Below are positions 17,871 through 26,651 of a stretch of 64,000 bases of DNA, piece by piece. Source of the DNA: Nostoc sp. FACHB-973 (lineage in GTDB: Bacteria; Cyanobacteriota; Cyanobacteriia; Cyanobacteriales; Nostocaceae); NCBI RefSeq assembly GCF_014698115.1, contig NZ_JACJSJ010000023.1, positions 33,516 to 97,515 of the forward strand. The letters run 5' to 3'. The position numbers and the translations under genes are program-made. The first letter of the stretch is position 1, and each line of letters opens with the position of its first letter. The notes below the pieces were generated by a model. That model was not told the origin of the DNA and made no database searches. It saw only the letters and a list, made by a program, of their open reading frames with translations.

Positions 17871-19535
17871 TCAAACGGGCAATTTGACTGTAAATGTCGC
17901 TCCTTGACCCATTCCTTGGCTCTGGGCTTGGATTGTGCCACTATGCAGTTCTATTATATGACGGGCGATCGCTAGCCCTAAACCTAGTCCTTTATCTGAC
18001 CGAGTATGACTACTATCTGCTTGGCAAAAGCGCTCAAAAACGTGAGGTAAAAAGTTAGCACTGATACCCTTACCCGTATCACTCACTTCAATTTGAACAT
18101 AGTTAGGAATTGAACATTGGGAAAACTCTTCTTTAGAGACACGATTAATCGTGTCTATTTCTTTTGACAACCGCACCTTAACCCGTCCGCCGTTGGGTGT
18201 AAATTTGATCGCATTGGTGAGTAGATTTAACACAACTTGTTGCAAGCGATCTGAGTCACCCGAAATTTTTTCTATTGAAGTGTCAAGTATAGTTTCAATT
18301 TGAATATCCTTTGCATCTGCCAATGATTGTACAACCTCGATCGCAGATGTAATTACTTCTACTAAATCTACCAAATCAATCGAGAGTGAAATTTCTCCTC
18401 TAACAATACGCGAAATATCAAGTAGGTCTTCAATAAGTTGCATTTGCAAATTAGCATTGCGTTCAATTGTCTCAAGCGCAAGAGTTGCTTTAGCTTCATC
18501 TAGCGCACCCGTTTGCAACATCCCCGCCCAACCAATAATTGCAGTCATGGGGGTACGTAATTCATGGGAAACTATTGCTAAAAATTCATCCTTGGAACGG
18601 TTTGCAGCTTCTGCTGCACTTTGCGCCGCTTCGCTAACAGCGCGTGCAGCTTGTTCTCGCAGCAGCAATTGCTCTTTTTCTTCTTCTGCTTGTTTGCGCT
18701 CAGTAATATCTTGCATAATTTTAGAGAATCCGCGCAGATTTCCATTTTCATCTCGTAAAGGTGTGATTACACAATGCGCCCAAAAAAATGTCCCATCTTT
18801 GCGGAGATGCCAACGATTTTCTTTAGAAAAACCTTCAGTTAAGGCTTTACTCAATGCTTGTTGTGGTTGTCCGCGCTCAATTGCTTCTGGTGAAAAAATG
18901 CGCTCAAAAGGTTGACCAATAATTTCTGCTTCTTGATAGCCTAAAATACTTTCGGCTCCAATGTTCCAGCTAGTAAAGTTACCGTTTGGATCTAACATGA
19001 AAATTGCGTAATTAGTTACTCCTTCTATTAGCAACCGATAACGTTCTTCACTCTGACGCAGACTGTCTTGAATTTGAAGTAGAGACTCGTAATTTTGTTG
19101 GGCTACTCGCGCGTTCATTTGAGCTTGCGATCGCGCCTGACGTAGTGCAGTGTTAAGTAAGGTAATCAACAATGCTACTAGCACAAACTGAAGCAACCCC
19201 AACGCACCAAACCCAGCAACAGACAAAGAATAGAAAGGGAGTAAAAGGAAGTAGGCGCAGACGATAGCAGAGAAAAAAGTTGCTAACAGTCCTGGGTTTA
19301 AGCCACCATACCAGGAACTAACCATGACAGCAGCTAAAAACAGTGGATAAATGGAATTCAGCCTGTGTAACTGCCATAGAAGCAGTGTCAGCAGTAAAGC
19401 TAGTAAAACCGTTAATAATGCAATGCTATAACCTTGTAGTTGCGATGACCTCCGGTCGGTCGGAGACCATCGCGTAGCGTCTCCGTAGGAGAATCGCCAA
19501 AGGCGGGGCAAAGCCCATCGCGTTAATCTCCACAT
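17871..19535 (-). CDS. membrane PAS histidine kinase (DUF4118-like sensor)
   Basis: A 554-residue kinase. Four closely packed transmembrane helices (about 35-130) look like the KdpD-type DUF4118 module. A coiled linker, a PAS domain with PAC (about 165-285, ERYRLLIEG to ITERKQ), a HisKA domain (FLAIVSHELRTPMTAI) and an ATPase domain (DSDRLQQVVLNLLTNAIKF, DTGKGI, GLGLGLAIA) follow. There is no receiver, so phosphate should pass to a separate regulator, most simply the REC-Hpt protein encoded 147 nt downstream. The first 30 residues come from a dispersed repeat (19442-19522) and are Arg/Trp-rich, unlike homologues, so the true N-terminus is uncertain. Confidence 0.87.
   Translation of the reverse strand: MWRLTRWALPRLWRFSYGDATRWSPTDRRSSQLQGYSIALLTVLLALLLTLLLWQLHRLNSIYPLFLAAVMVSSWYGGLNPGLLATFFSAIVCAYFLLLPFYSLSVAGFGALGLLQFVLVALLITLLNTALRQARSQAQMNARVAQQNYESLLQIQDSLRQSEERYRLLIEGVTNYAIFMLDPNGNFTSWNIGAESILGYQEAEIIGQPFERIFSPEAIERGQPQQALSKALTEGFSKENRWHLRKDGTFFWAHCVITPLRDENGNLRGFSKIMQDITERKQAEEEKEQLLLREQAARAVSEAAQSAAEAANRSKDEFLAIVSHELRTPMTAIIGWAGMLQTGALDEAKATLALETIERNANLQMQLIEDLLDISRIVRGEISLSIDLVDLVEVITSAIEVVQSLADAKDIQIETILDTSIEKISGDSDRLQQVVLNLLTNAIKFTPNGGRVKVRLSKEIDTINRVSKEEFSQCSIPNYVQIEVSDTGKGISANFLPHVFERFCQADSSHTRSDKGLGLGLAIARHIIELHSGTIQAQSQGMGQGATFTVKLPV
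19442..19522. repeat. compound small dispersed repeat at the kinase 5' end
   Basis: About 80 nt made of short palindromic modules: GCGATG at both ends, a CCTCCGGTCGG/CGGAGACC hairpin, GTCTCCGTAGGAGA, and GGCGGGGCAAAGCCCATCGC. These modules belong to the family of small repeats that pepper Nostocales genomes. Here they overlap the predicted start of the PAS kinase and, if translated, supply residues about 7-31. Confidence 0.7.
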
Positions 19536-19713
19536 TTTATATTACTTCTGCTTATGCTATCTATTTATTAAACTTCTACCCTAGTTTTCCACTTTCAAGT
19601 TTTACCATAAAAATCAATCTTAAGAGAATGGTATATCTAAACAATACCCTCATTACACCGAAAGAATAAAATAACTCAGGAATAAGAATAATTAAAATAG
19701 GAAGATAATAATA

Positions 19714-20085
19714 ATGACCTCTAAACAAATCTTAGTTATTGATGATGAAGATGACATCCGTCAATTGATTCAGACTTGTCTAGAAATAATGGGCGGCTGG
19801 AAGGTGTTAACTGCTACTTCAGGGAATCAAGGATTACTCTTAGCTCAATCATCTCAACCCGATGCTATCCTTTTGGACGTAATGATGCCTGAGATGGATG
19901 GTTTGACAACTTTTGAGAAACTACAAGCTAATCAAATAACTAAACATATACCTGTGATTTTACTTACAGCTAGAGGACGCACTAATAACGAACGTCTATT
20001 CAAAGATATAGATGTCAAAGGCATAATTAGTAAACCATTTAATCCTCAGAAACTAGCTATTCAAGTAGCAGCAGCTTTGAACTAA
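19714..20085 (+). CDS. single-domain response regulator (CheY-like)
   Basis: A 123-residue stand-alone receiver. The acidic cluster is D10/D11, the phospho-acceptor is D55 in LLDVMMPEMDG, T in LLTARG and K in ISKPFNP complete the active site. There is no output domain, so it works by protein contact or as a phosphate relay. It is divergent from the PAS kinase gene with a 178-nt gap, and could accept phosphate from that kinase. AGGA lies about 10 nt before the ATG. Confidence 0.92.
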   Translation: MTSKQILVIDDEDDIRQLIQTCLEIMGGWKVLTATSGNQGLLLAQSSQPDAILLDVMMPEMDGLTTFEKLQANQITKHIPVILLTARGRTNNERLFKDIDVKGIISKPFNPQKLAIQVAAALN

Positions 20086-20510
20086 AGTATATTACAAAAT
20101 CTGGCGTTTCTAGTTCAGCTACTCCTGAATTAAATAATACTACAGATGTCCTAAATCATTTGTAAAAATTTATATGCTTGAGATAGGACTACCGTGGTAT
20201 CTCAAATTTAGGGTAGATATGCTTGAAAAAATATTCTATCTATAGATTTCCTAGTCTCTTTCTTAAGTAATAGGTTTTACTAAAAAGACCTATTCTCCAC
20301 TAGTTTTCCACTTTTACTCCCTAATTTAGAAGTAAGTCAATACCTAGTTGTGAGTTTTTATTAAATAAATTCTTTCCCATAAAAACCTGATATTTCAAAA
20401 ATTAAATACATTAATTAGTGAATTAATGGTTTTTATATAGATGGATGAAATTAAGCTCCAATTTACTATATTTTCTGAAAATATCTACTTAAGGGGTATC
20501 AATCTTATAT
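20086..20510. other. 425-nt spacer
   Basis: AT-rich intergenic DNA after the receiver gene. It contains an 8-bp inverted repeat at 20178-20205 (TTGAGATA / TATCTCAA, 12-nt loop) without a T tract. No coding frame recognised. AAGGGG at about 20491-20496 is a possible ribosome site, rather far from the next ATG. Confidence 0.4.
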
Positions 20511-21080
20511 ATGATAAATAATTTAGAATCACTTTCACATCCACCAAGCAAACAAAAATTTGCTGCTACATTGCGTTTAGTAAGTCAAATTAGTTTTTGG
20601 GTACAGTTAGTACTTGGTGGTATTTCTGGCATTGCTGTATTGTTGGCGTATTTTAGCCGTAACATTACTACTCAGACAAGCAATGCAGGTATAGGCTTTG
20701 GGATATTTTTAGCTATTGTTGGTATTTTATTGCTGTGCTTTCGAGTCTATTGGGCTTTGCGTTATCGAAAAATGGCTAAACTTTTACAAACGCCAAATTC
20801 TCAAAATCATCCCAAAAAGGAAGATGTAATTCAAAATTTACGAATTGGATTGCTGGTGAGTTTGGTAGGGTTATTAATAGCTTTTATTGCTTCGGAAACG
20901 ACAGTTGCAATTATATTGGGTAAAGCAGTAGCACAGCCTCAAGGTGTTGCAATTTATCAAGCAGAAAATGTCATTCGTTCGCTAGATATTTTTGTAATGT
21001 TTGCAAACATTAATATGATTGGCGCTCACTTTTTTGGAGGAGTTACTTCTCTGGGTCTACTCTATTGGTTAGAAGAGTAA
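20511..21080 (+). CDS. DUF3611 family membrane protein
   Basis: A 189-residue protein with four hydrophobic segments (about 25-50, 62-82, 110-135, 160-185). The start of the membrane region (ISFWVQLVLGGISGIAVLLAYFSR, about 29-52) matches the family pattern found in cyanobacteria and chloroplasts. The function is unknown. The gene stands alone between long spacers. Confidence 0.72.
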   Translation: MINNLESLSHPPSKQKFAATLRLVSQISFWVQLVLGGISGIAVLLAYFSRNITTQTSNAGIGFGIFLAIVGILLLCFRVYWALRYRKMAKLLQTPNSQNHPKKEDVIQNLRIGLLVSLVGLLIAFIASETTVAIILGKAVAQPQGVAIYQAENVIRSLDIFVMFANINMIGAHFFGGVTSLGLLYWLEE

Positions 21081-21213
21081 TAAACTCATGATTAATTTGA
21101 TTTTGCCCGCTATTGCTATGGAAATATTAACCTAAAGTATTTTTTCGTTCTTCACTAGATATCTATCATTATTGTCAAACAACAAACAAAGATAAAATTA
21201 TCAGGAGGTAATT

Positions 21214-21882
21214 ATGTACAATTTAAATCATTCTTCTTTAAAAGGGGTTGGATTAGTTGGAACATTTGTTGGAACTTTGTTAATGGGTTTCTCTGCAATT
21301 ACTCAATCAGCAGTAGCACAGCTGCGAATTTCCCAAGTTAATCCTTGTCCTAGTATCTTCTATGAAGAACCACACCGAGATCGAGTTTTAGCTCCAGCAG
21401 GATGTCCGCCTAATGCTGCAACTTTAAGATTTGAAAGACAACAGCGAACTAGTGGTTCTCAAGGTGTTGTTGTTCCTGTCTATCCTATGAATGGAAGAGG
21501 CTCTGTTATACAAACACCTTTTCCAGAAAGTCGGCAAAGTGCAATGTCTGACGACAAGCCACTTCGTGTCTACGCAACTATTACACCAACAGCAGGTACA
21601 GTTGACGTGAAATTGAAAAATAACACTAATGCCGGTATTTCTTATCAAGCAATTGGTCAGACACAAGCTCGATATCTTGCAGGTGGACAAGAGTTTGTCC
21701 TACGAAACTTACCAACACCTATCAGTATTACTGTGGTGCGTCAAGACGGTGGACTGCTAAAAGTTATCCCCACGTCTACGTCTAATGGGACACTTGCAGT
21801 TTCGTTAGATGAAACAACCAAATTCGATGACAATCAAGGTGTATTAAGAATTCAAAAAGATGGTCAGGTCTTCTTGAATTAA
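21214..21882 (+). CDS. secreted protein, hypothetical
   Basis: A 222-residue protein with a strong AGGAGG site 7 nt before ATG. A signal peptide of about 36 residues (cleavage likely after SAVAQ) precedes a region with two Cys (NPCPSIFYEEPHRDRVLAPAG-CPPN). A beta-rich C-terminal domain (about 110-222) resembles an immunoglobulin-like or carboxypeptidase-regulatory fold by pattern only. I do not recognise a named family. It probably acts in the periplasm or outside the cell. Confidence 0.7.
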   Translation: MYNLNHSSLKGVGLVGTFVGTLLMGFSAITQSAVAQLRISQVNPCPSIFYEEPHRDRVLAPAGCPPNAATLRFERQQRTSGSQGVVVPVYPMNGRGSVIQTPFPESRQSAMSDDKPLRVYATITPTAGTVDVKLKNNTNAGISYQAIGQTQARYLAGGQEFVLRNLPTPISITVVRQDGGLLKVIPTSTSNGTLAVSLDETTKFDDNQGVLRIQKDGQVFLN

Positions 21883-22067
21883 GATAGCTCACCGCATGAA
21901 TTTTGAGAGCTTTAAAATGCTGAATTACCACAAAACTTTTGATTTGTAGTAATCCAAAAATATCAGGTTCAGTTGAAGATTTTTCAATAAGACTGACGTA
22001 AAAGCGTAGAGATGTTTGCATAAGAATTCATCATCTGAACTTGATATCAATCAACCAAAATTTTGAA

Positions 22068-22871
22068 ATGATCGACATTATTAAAACTAAGCAAAGTTAT
22101 AAAGGAGCTATTGCTCTAGCACTATCGATAGTGCTGCTTGGAGCTTGTACAAACAACTCAGAGCGAGAGGCAGCAGTACCAGAAGGTAATGTGACTACAA
22201 AAGAAGTTGCAAACAATACAAACGAACTAATTGGTAAAACTGTAACAATTAGAAGTATACCCGTCAAAAAATTGGGGCCGTCAACTTTCACAATTGCCGA
22301 TAAGCAATTTTTTAGTGCTAAACCAATTTTAGTTGTAAATGCTTCGGGTAAAACTTTCACTTTGCCTACTGACCCAAATACACCAATTCAAGCAACAGGG
22401 CCAGTTCGTAAGCTTGCGATCGCAGATATTAATCGAGATTACAACTTGGGCTTAGATCCAAACTTGTACAAAGAGTACGAAACCCAACCTGCAATTATCG
22501 CTCAATCAATTGCACTTGCTCCTAAACCAGGTGAACTTACCACAAATCCTCAACTATATTATGGTAAAAATCTGGCAGTGACCGGTGAAGTGGAAAACAT
22601 TAGAAATGCTAGCTCCTTCACCTTAGATGAAGATAAATTATTTGGTGGACAGGATTTGTTAGTAATCCGTGCCGGTACTCCAAAAGCAACTGTCAATAAA
22701 GGCGAGAAAGTTGCAGTTACGGGTGTGTTGCGTCCGTTTGTTATTGCTGACCTAAAACGGGATTACGATCTTAAATGGGATTTAACCTTAGAAAAGCAGC
22801 TAGAGGTGGAGTACAAGAATAAACCTGTGCTAGTTGCAACAGACGTATATCCCTCAGCAATTCCACAATAA
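22068..22871 (+). CDS. lipoprotein with two tandem OB-like domains
   Basis: About 267 residues from ATG 22068; a TTG at 22041 would add nine residues and is less likely. The signal peptide ends in a lipobox, VLLGAC, so the mature protein should be a lipoprotein. The mature part is an internal duplication: each half begins GK-(T/N)-(V/L)-x-(I/V)-(R/T), has an F-x-x-(A/G)-x-(P/D)-(I/L)-LV core, then RP/VR-x-(L/F)-x-IAD-x-x-RDY-(N/D)-L and ends with a K/TQPAIIA or NKPVLVA strand. The pattern suggests BOF/OB-type beta barrels. The function is unknown. A paralogue follows 64 nt downstream. Confidence 0.72.
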   Translation: MIDIIKTKQSYKGAIALALSIVLLGACTNNSEREAAVPEGNVTTKEVANNTNELIGKTVTIRSIPVKKLGPSTFTIADKQFFSAKPILVVNASGKTFTLPTDPNTPIQATGPVRKLAIADINRDYNLGLDPNLYKEYETQPAIIAQSIALAPKPGELTTNPQLYYGKNLAVTGEVENIRNASSFTLDEDKLFGGQDLLVIRAGTPKATVNKGEKVAVTGVLRPFVIADLKRDYDLKWDLTLEKQLEVEYKNKPVLVATDVYPSAIPQ

Positions 22872-22935
22872 GGTATTCTACAGCGTTGTCTATCAGGAAA
22901 ACTTTTCATAAATAGCCTCAAAACAGATAAAAAGA

Positions 22936-23736
22936 ATGGCAAGAAATGACAATCCTCAAAGGGGAGATTTCCTACAAGCGCTGAGTAAAGTAGGGGTATT
23001 AGTTTTCCTGGTAGCGATCGCTATGGTAGCGAGAAGTTGTAGTCTTTTTAATGCAAAAGCAACTATCACTAATACATCGGAAATTACTGAGAACACTAAG
23101 GAATTTATTGGTAACTCTGCGACGATTAAAAGCAGAGTAATTGAGAAAGTTGGTTTGAGTTCATTTACGGTTAGTGATGCACGGTTCTTTCGTGGCGATC
23201 CTCTTGTAGTTGTCAATGCTTCAGGTGCGCCTTTCGATCTACCATCTGATCAAAATATCAAAGTCCAAGTTACTGGTCAGGTTCGTAATTTAGTAATTCC
23301 CAAAATTGAGCAAGAATTTAATCTCAATATAGATGACAAATCTTACAAAGATTATATCAATAAACCTGCAATTATTGCTCGATACATTGTATTAGCGCCC
23401 CAACCTGGTCAAATAACACAACATCCCGAACAATACTATCGCCGTAGAGTTGCAGTTACGGGGAAAGTAGAAAATATCCGCAGTCCGGTTTTACTAACTC
23501 TACATGAAAATCAATTATTTGGTGGGGAAGATTTGCTAGTCTTATTAAAAGCACCACCTAAAGTCGCAATAAATCAGAACCAGACAGTATTTATAACAGG
23601 TGAAGTTCGTCCTTTTGTTGTTGCTGAAATTGAGCGAGACTATGGCTTTACTTGGGATCTAAATGTAAAAAGAGAGTTAGAAGGTAAGTACGGCAACAGA
23701 CCTATTTTAGTTGCTGAAACTGCATACCCTGAATAA
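22936..23736 (+). CDS. membrane-anchored paralogue with two OB-like domains
   Basis: A 266-residue paralogue of the preceding gene with the same two-repeat plan (FIGNSATIKSRVIEKVGLSS and VAVTGKVENIRSPVLLTL begin the halves). The N-terminal helix (VLVFLVAIAMVARSC) ends in Cys, but ARSC is not a standard lipobox, so it may be an uncleaved anchor or a divergent lipoprotein. Conserved features shared with the neighbour include FGGEDLLV and RPFVVAEIERDYGF. Tandem duplication of a two-domain gene gives four related domains in 1.7 kb. Confidence 0.72.
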   Translation: MARNDNPQRGDFLQALSKVGVLVFLVAIAMVARSCSLFNAKATITNTSEITENTKEFIGNSATIKSRVIEKVGLSSFTVSDARFFRGDPLVVVNASGAPFDLPSDQNIKVQVTGQVRNLVIPKIEQEFNLNIDDKSYKDYINKPAIIARYIVLAPQPGQITQHPEQYYRRRVAVTGKVENIRSPVLLTLHENQLFGGEDLLVLLKAPPKVAINQNQTVFITGEVRPFVVAEIERDYGFTWDLNVKRELEGKYGNRPILVAETAYPE

Positions 23737-23842
23737 GCTTACAGTACTTCCGGTAGCTATGAGGTACATCCTAAAAGCTGAAAGCGATGATAGGAGAAGG
23801 GCAAGGAGAAAAACTATATTGGATAATAGCCGGAAGCGTTGT

Positions 23843-24052
23843 ATGTCAAATTCTTTATTCATGGAAAAGTTACTCAACCAGTTTTTAGTACCGACATTTT
23901 TGAGTACTCATCCTGCAACCAGCGATAGCTTCGCCAACGTCTTCGACGAACGCATTACTGCCTTAAAAAGTACAATTCATCCTCAAAATGCTTATAAAGG
24001 TGGCGGTTTAAACAATACTGTGTATGAGGAAAAAATTCAACATTTAAGTTAG
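23843..24052 (+). pseudogene. remnant of an M48-type metalloprotease C-terminus
   Basis: The frame from ATG 23843 (or 23861) contains FLSTHPATS...ERITALKSTI followed by GLNNTVYEEKIQHL. That matches the C-terminal end of cyanobacterial M48 peptidases (LSTHP, then R-I-x-x-L, then GL-x-x-x-x-Y). The catalytic HEXXH part is absent. A repeat-like block (AGCTTCGCCAACGTCTTCGA) adds about eight residues between THPATS and ERI. I read this as the tail of a deleted protease gene, not a working protein. Confidence 0.5.
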
Positions 24053-24084
24053 TTGATAATAAATTTTGGAGAAGATACAAGGTA

Positions 24085-24471
24085 ATGAATATTCGATTGA
24101 TGCGCTCAATAATTTTACCATTGGGCTTAATCTCTGTATTGCTTTTGGAGATGTTACCCTTTAGTTTTGCACGTGTTACAGCACAGGCGAATAATAATAC
24201 CTCAATTCAACGTAGACTTTCAAAATACTCTCCTGTGAAAGCTCCCTATCTTACACCTGCATCTCGTGGACAGCCTGTGAGAGATGTGCAAGCTGTCCTG
24301 CAATATTTAGGATTTTATAACGGATCTATTGATGGTATCTATGGCCCTAGAACCACTAGAGCAGTAGTAGCATTTCAGCGATCGCACAGAATAGTTGGTG
24401 ATGGTAGAGTAGGAGCGCTGACGTGGCAAGCTTTACGCAGTAGTATACCACCTGTGCGTCGTCGTTTCTGA
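24085..24471 (+). CDS. secreted peptidoglycan-binding protein
   Basis: A 128-residue exported protein. A signal peptide (1-32, ends ARVTAQA) precedes a linker and a PG_binding_1 domain at about 65-122: PVRDVQAVLQYLGFYNGSID, GIYGPRTTRAVVAFQ and VGALTWQAL are all family signatures. It lacks a fused hydrolase domain, so it probably just binds cell wall or targets a partner. The last residues are Arg-rich (PVRRRF). Confidence 0.87.
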   Translation: MNIRLMRSIILPLGLISVLLLEMLPFSFARVTAQANNNTSIQRRLSKYSPVKAPYLTPASRGQPVRDVQAVLQYLGFYNGSIDGIYGPRTTRAVVAFQRSHRIVGDGRVGALTWQALRSSIPPVRRRF

Positions 24472-24528
24472 TAGTGGCTACACAAACTCTCGTCCGCCGG
24501 CGCAGACTAAGAGAAAATTAATGTTTTT

Positions 24529-24665
24529 AACCCGCACAGGCGGGTTTCGTCTGTGTAGACGAGCCAGTGCTTTGGGCGGCTACGCCGACTTGTACCGCTA
24601 ACGCGAAACCCGCAGGGTAGCATCTGGCGTGCGGTTTCTAACCGCCCTTTTAAGGTTAAGTTGAC
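24529..24665. repeat. repeat-rich spacer with nested inverted repeats
   Basis: AACCCGC-ACAG-GCGGGTT forms a short hairpin at 24529-24546. The sequence GCGGGTTTCG (24540-24549) recurs inverted as CGAAACCCGC at 24604-24613. Modules such as GGCGGCTACGCCGACTTGTACCG and GCGTGCGGTTTCTAACCGC look like small dispersed repeats. No T tract follows, so a terminator role is doubtful. Confidence 0.55.
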
Positions 24666-24759
24666 TGCCGTGCCCCTACATCCCACGATATAATGTTGTA
24701 GCGCATCTGAATTGGAACCGCTATAAGTACAGTATTTATCAGGGTAAGATGTTGGAGGT

Positions 24760-26388
24760 TTGATAATCTCTCTATTTTTATTGATGCTAAATATTCTATT
24801 TAACTGCAATCCCCTTATGGTCTTAGATTCTACCACGGGTGAAGTCGTAATTGCAGAACAACTCAAGCAATTTTTACTAGTACTATCTGTCTCATTGGGT
24901 GTTGCTACACTACCACAAATTTTTAGTTGGTTGCGCCGCATTCCTTATACACTATTACTGGTCATAGTGGGATTAGGATTAGCATTCGTAAATGTGCGAT
25001 TGGTTAATCTCTCTCCTGAATTGATTCTGATGATTTTCTTACCGCCACTGCTGTTTGAAGCTGCTTGGAACTTGAAATGGTCAGACTTAAAGCGGGATTT
25101 GTTACCGATTTGTCTGTATGCAATAGTTGGGGTAATAATTTCTATTGCTGGAGTAGCACTCGGTCTTCATCAATTCGCTGGACTTGAACTAAGCATTGCT
25201 CTATTAGTTGGAGCTAGTCTATCAGCAACCGATCCAGTTTCGGTAACGGCTCTATTTCGGGAACTAGGAGCAAGCAAACGTCTAAGAACGCTGATGGAAG
25301 GAGAAAGTTTATTTAATGATGGTATGGCTGTTGTGGCTTTTGGCTTATTAGTTGCTCTGCCGTTAGGTACTGCCAAACTTGATTTACAGTCTGCTTTATT
25401 AGAATTTTTTCAAGTAGTAGGCATTGGTATCAGCGTTGGAGGACTAATTGGGTTTGGTATTTCCTATCTAACACAACGTTTCGACTTACCATTAGTAGAA
25501 CAATCTCTTACCCTGGTTTCTGCCTACAGCACTTACCTAATAACAGAATATTTGGGTGGTTCTGGAGTGATTGGAGTTGTCACCACAGCTTTAATTTTAG
25601 GCAACTTTGGCTCACGCATTGGGATGAACCCGCGCACACGGATTATTGTTACTGAATTTTGGGAATTTCTCGCTTTTTTTGTAAATTCGATTGTTTTTCT
25701 CTTAATTGGCGATCAAATTCGCTTTGCTGTCTTAGGAGATAACCTAAAAACTATTGCAGTGACGATCGCAGCTATGATTGTGGGACGGGCAGTATCTATT
25801 TATGCTTTAAGTAGTCTTAGCAACTGGTTAGCTAAATCCCAAATTCCTTTATCTGAACAAACTGTATTGACGTGGGGTGGGCTACGCGGCTCTGTCTCCA
25901 TCGCCCTGGCCTTGAGTGTACCAGCCATACTCCCCCAAAGGGAAGAAATTATTGCCACTGTATTTGGAGTAGTTTTATTTACACTGTTAGTACAAGGCTT
26001 AACCATCCAACCATTGTTAGAGAAACTCCAACTTTTAGGTTCGCAACCGCTACGTCAAAAATACACCGAAGCAATTGCCCGTCAAGTCGCTCTCCAACGG
26101 GCGCTGGAATATTTAGAAACAACGCAAAAGCGTCCGGGAATTGAGCCAGAGTTTTATCGCTACCAGAAGACGCTGCTTTCAAGCGAAATTACCTGTTTGC
26201 AACAAGAAATTGACAAGTTACTTGATGAATACCCAAATTTGCAAGAATTTTCAACCGAAGAACTGCGAGGGGAACTGCTGGCAATTGAAGCTGATACTTA
26301 TGCTGAGTTTGTCCGCGCAGGTAAATTAAATAAAGAACTGTCACCTTTTTTGCAAACAAACTATGACAGAGCAGATGGGAAGGAATAA
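24760..26388 (+). CDS. Na+/H+ antiporter, CPA1 family
   Basis: A cation/proton antiporter of up to 542 residues. About 12 membrane segments fill residues 25-430. The acidic SATDPVSVTALFRELG and the EGESLFNDGMAVV motif carry the ion-binding Asp residues expected of NhaP/NHE-type exchangers. The C-terminal 100 residues are cytosolic and probably regulatory. The start is unsettled: TTG 24760 lies one base after GGAGG (too close), while ATG at 24784 and 24817 are alternatives. It exports Na+ and controls pH in known members, which suits the osmotic theme of the left part of the window. Confidence 0.9.
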   Translation: MIISLFLLMLNILFNCNPLMVLDSTTGEVVIAEQLKQFLLVLSVSLGVATLPQIFSWLRRIPYTLLLVIVGLGLAFVNVRLVNLSPELILMIFLPPLLFEAAWNLKWSDLKRDLLPICLYAIVGVIISIAGVALGLHQFAGLELSIALLVGASLSATDPVSVTALFRELGASKRLRTLMEGESLFNDGMAVVAFGLLVALPLGTAKLDLQSALLEFFQVVGIGISVGGLIGFGISYLTQRFDLPLVEQSLTLVSAYSTYLITEYLGGSGVIGVVTTALILGNFGSRIGMNPRTRIIVTEFWEFLAFFVNSIVFLLIGDQIRFAVLGDNLKTIAVTIAAMIVGRAVSIYALSSLSNWLAKSQIPLSEQTVLTWGGLRGSVSIALALSVPAILPQREEIIATVFGVVLFTLLVQGLTIQPLLEKLQLLGSQPLRQKYTEAIARQVALQRALEYLETTQKRPGIEPEFYRYQKTLLSSEITCLQQEIDKLLDEYPNLQEFSTEELRGELLAIEADTYAEFVRAGKLNKELSPFLQTNYDRADGKE

Positions 26389-26651
26389 GCGTATGTCTCA
26401 TAGTAAGCGATCGCCAATTAACAATATTTTGACAGTTTTAATCGTCTTCCACAGCCTCAAATCCTCTCCCCATTATTCAGCAATTCGGGATGGTAATCAA
26501 ATTACCATTCCTGAAAATTACTTATGCAAAGGTACAAAGCACCGGGATTTCGCCTTTCCTCCCTCGACAGTCCATTAAATCCATCAAATGGCAAAGAATC
26601 TGCGGAAACTCAGCAATAATACTAAACTAAATTAATTGGTGGAGATATACC

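Noticed and set aside
23711..23842. Upstream extension of the M48-tail frame
   Set aside because: Overlaps the end of the preceding gene and has a basic, low-complexity translation without homology; only the part from 23843 resembles a protein.
24529..24546. Intrinsic terminator after the peptidoglycan-binding gene
   Set aside because: The hairpin is good but no T tract follows on either strand.
24507..24941. 144-codon minus-strand frame overlapping the antiporter start
   Set aside because: Half of it is antisense to a clear antiporter coding region and half runs through dispersed repeats; no recognisable family.
26363..26578. 71-codon frame after the antiporter
   Set aside because: Overlaps the antiporter end; the translation has no protein-like pattern and no ribosome site.
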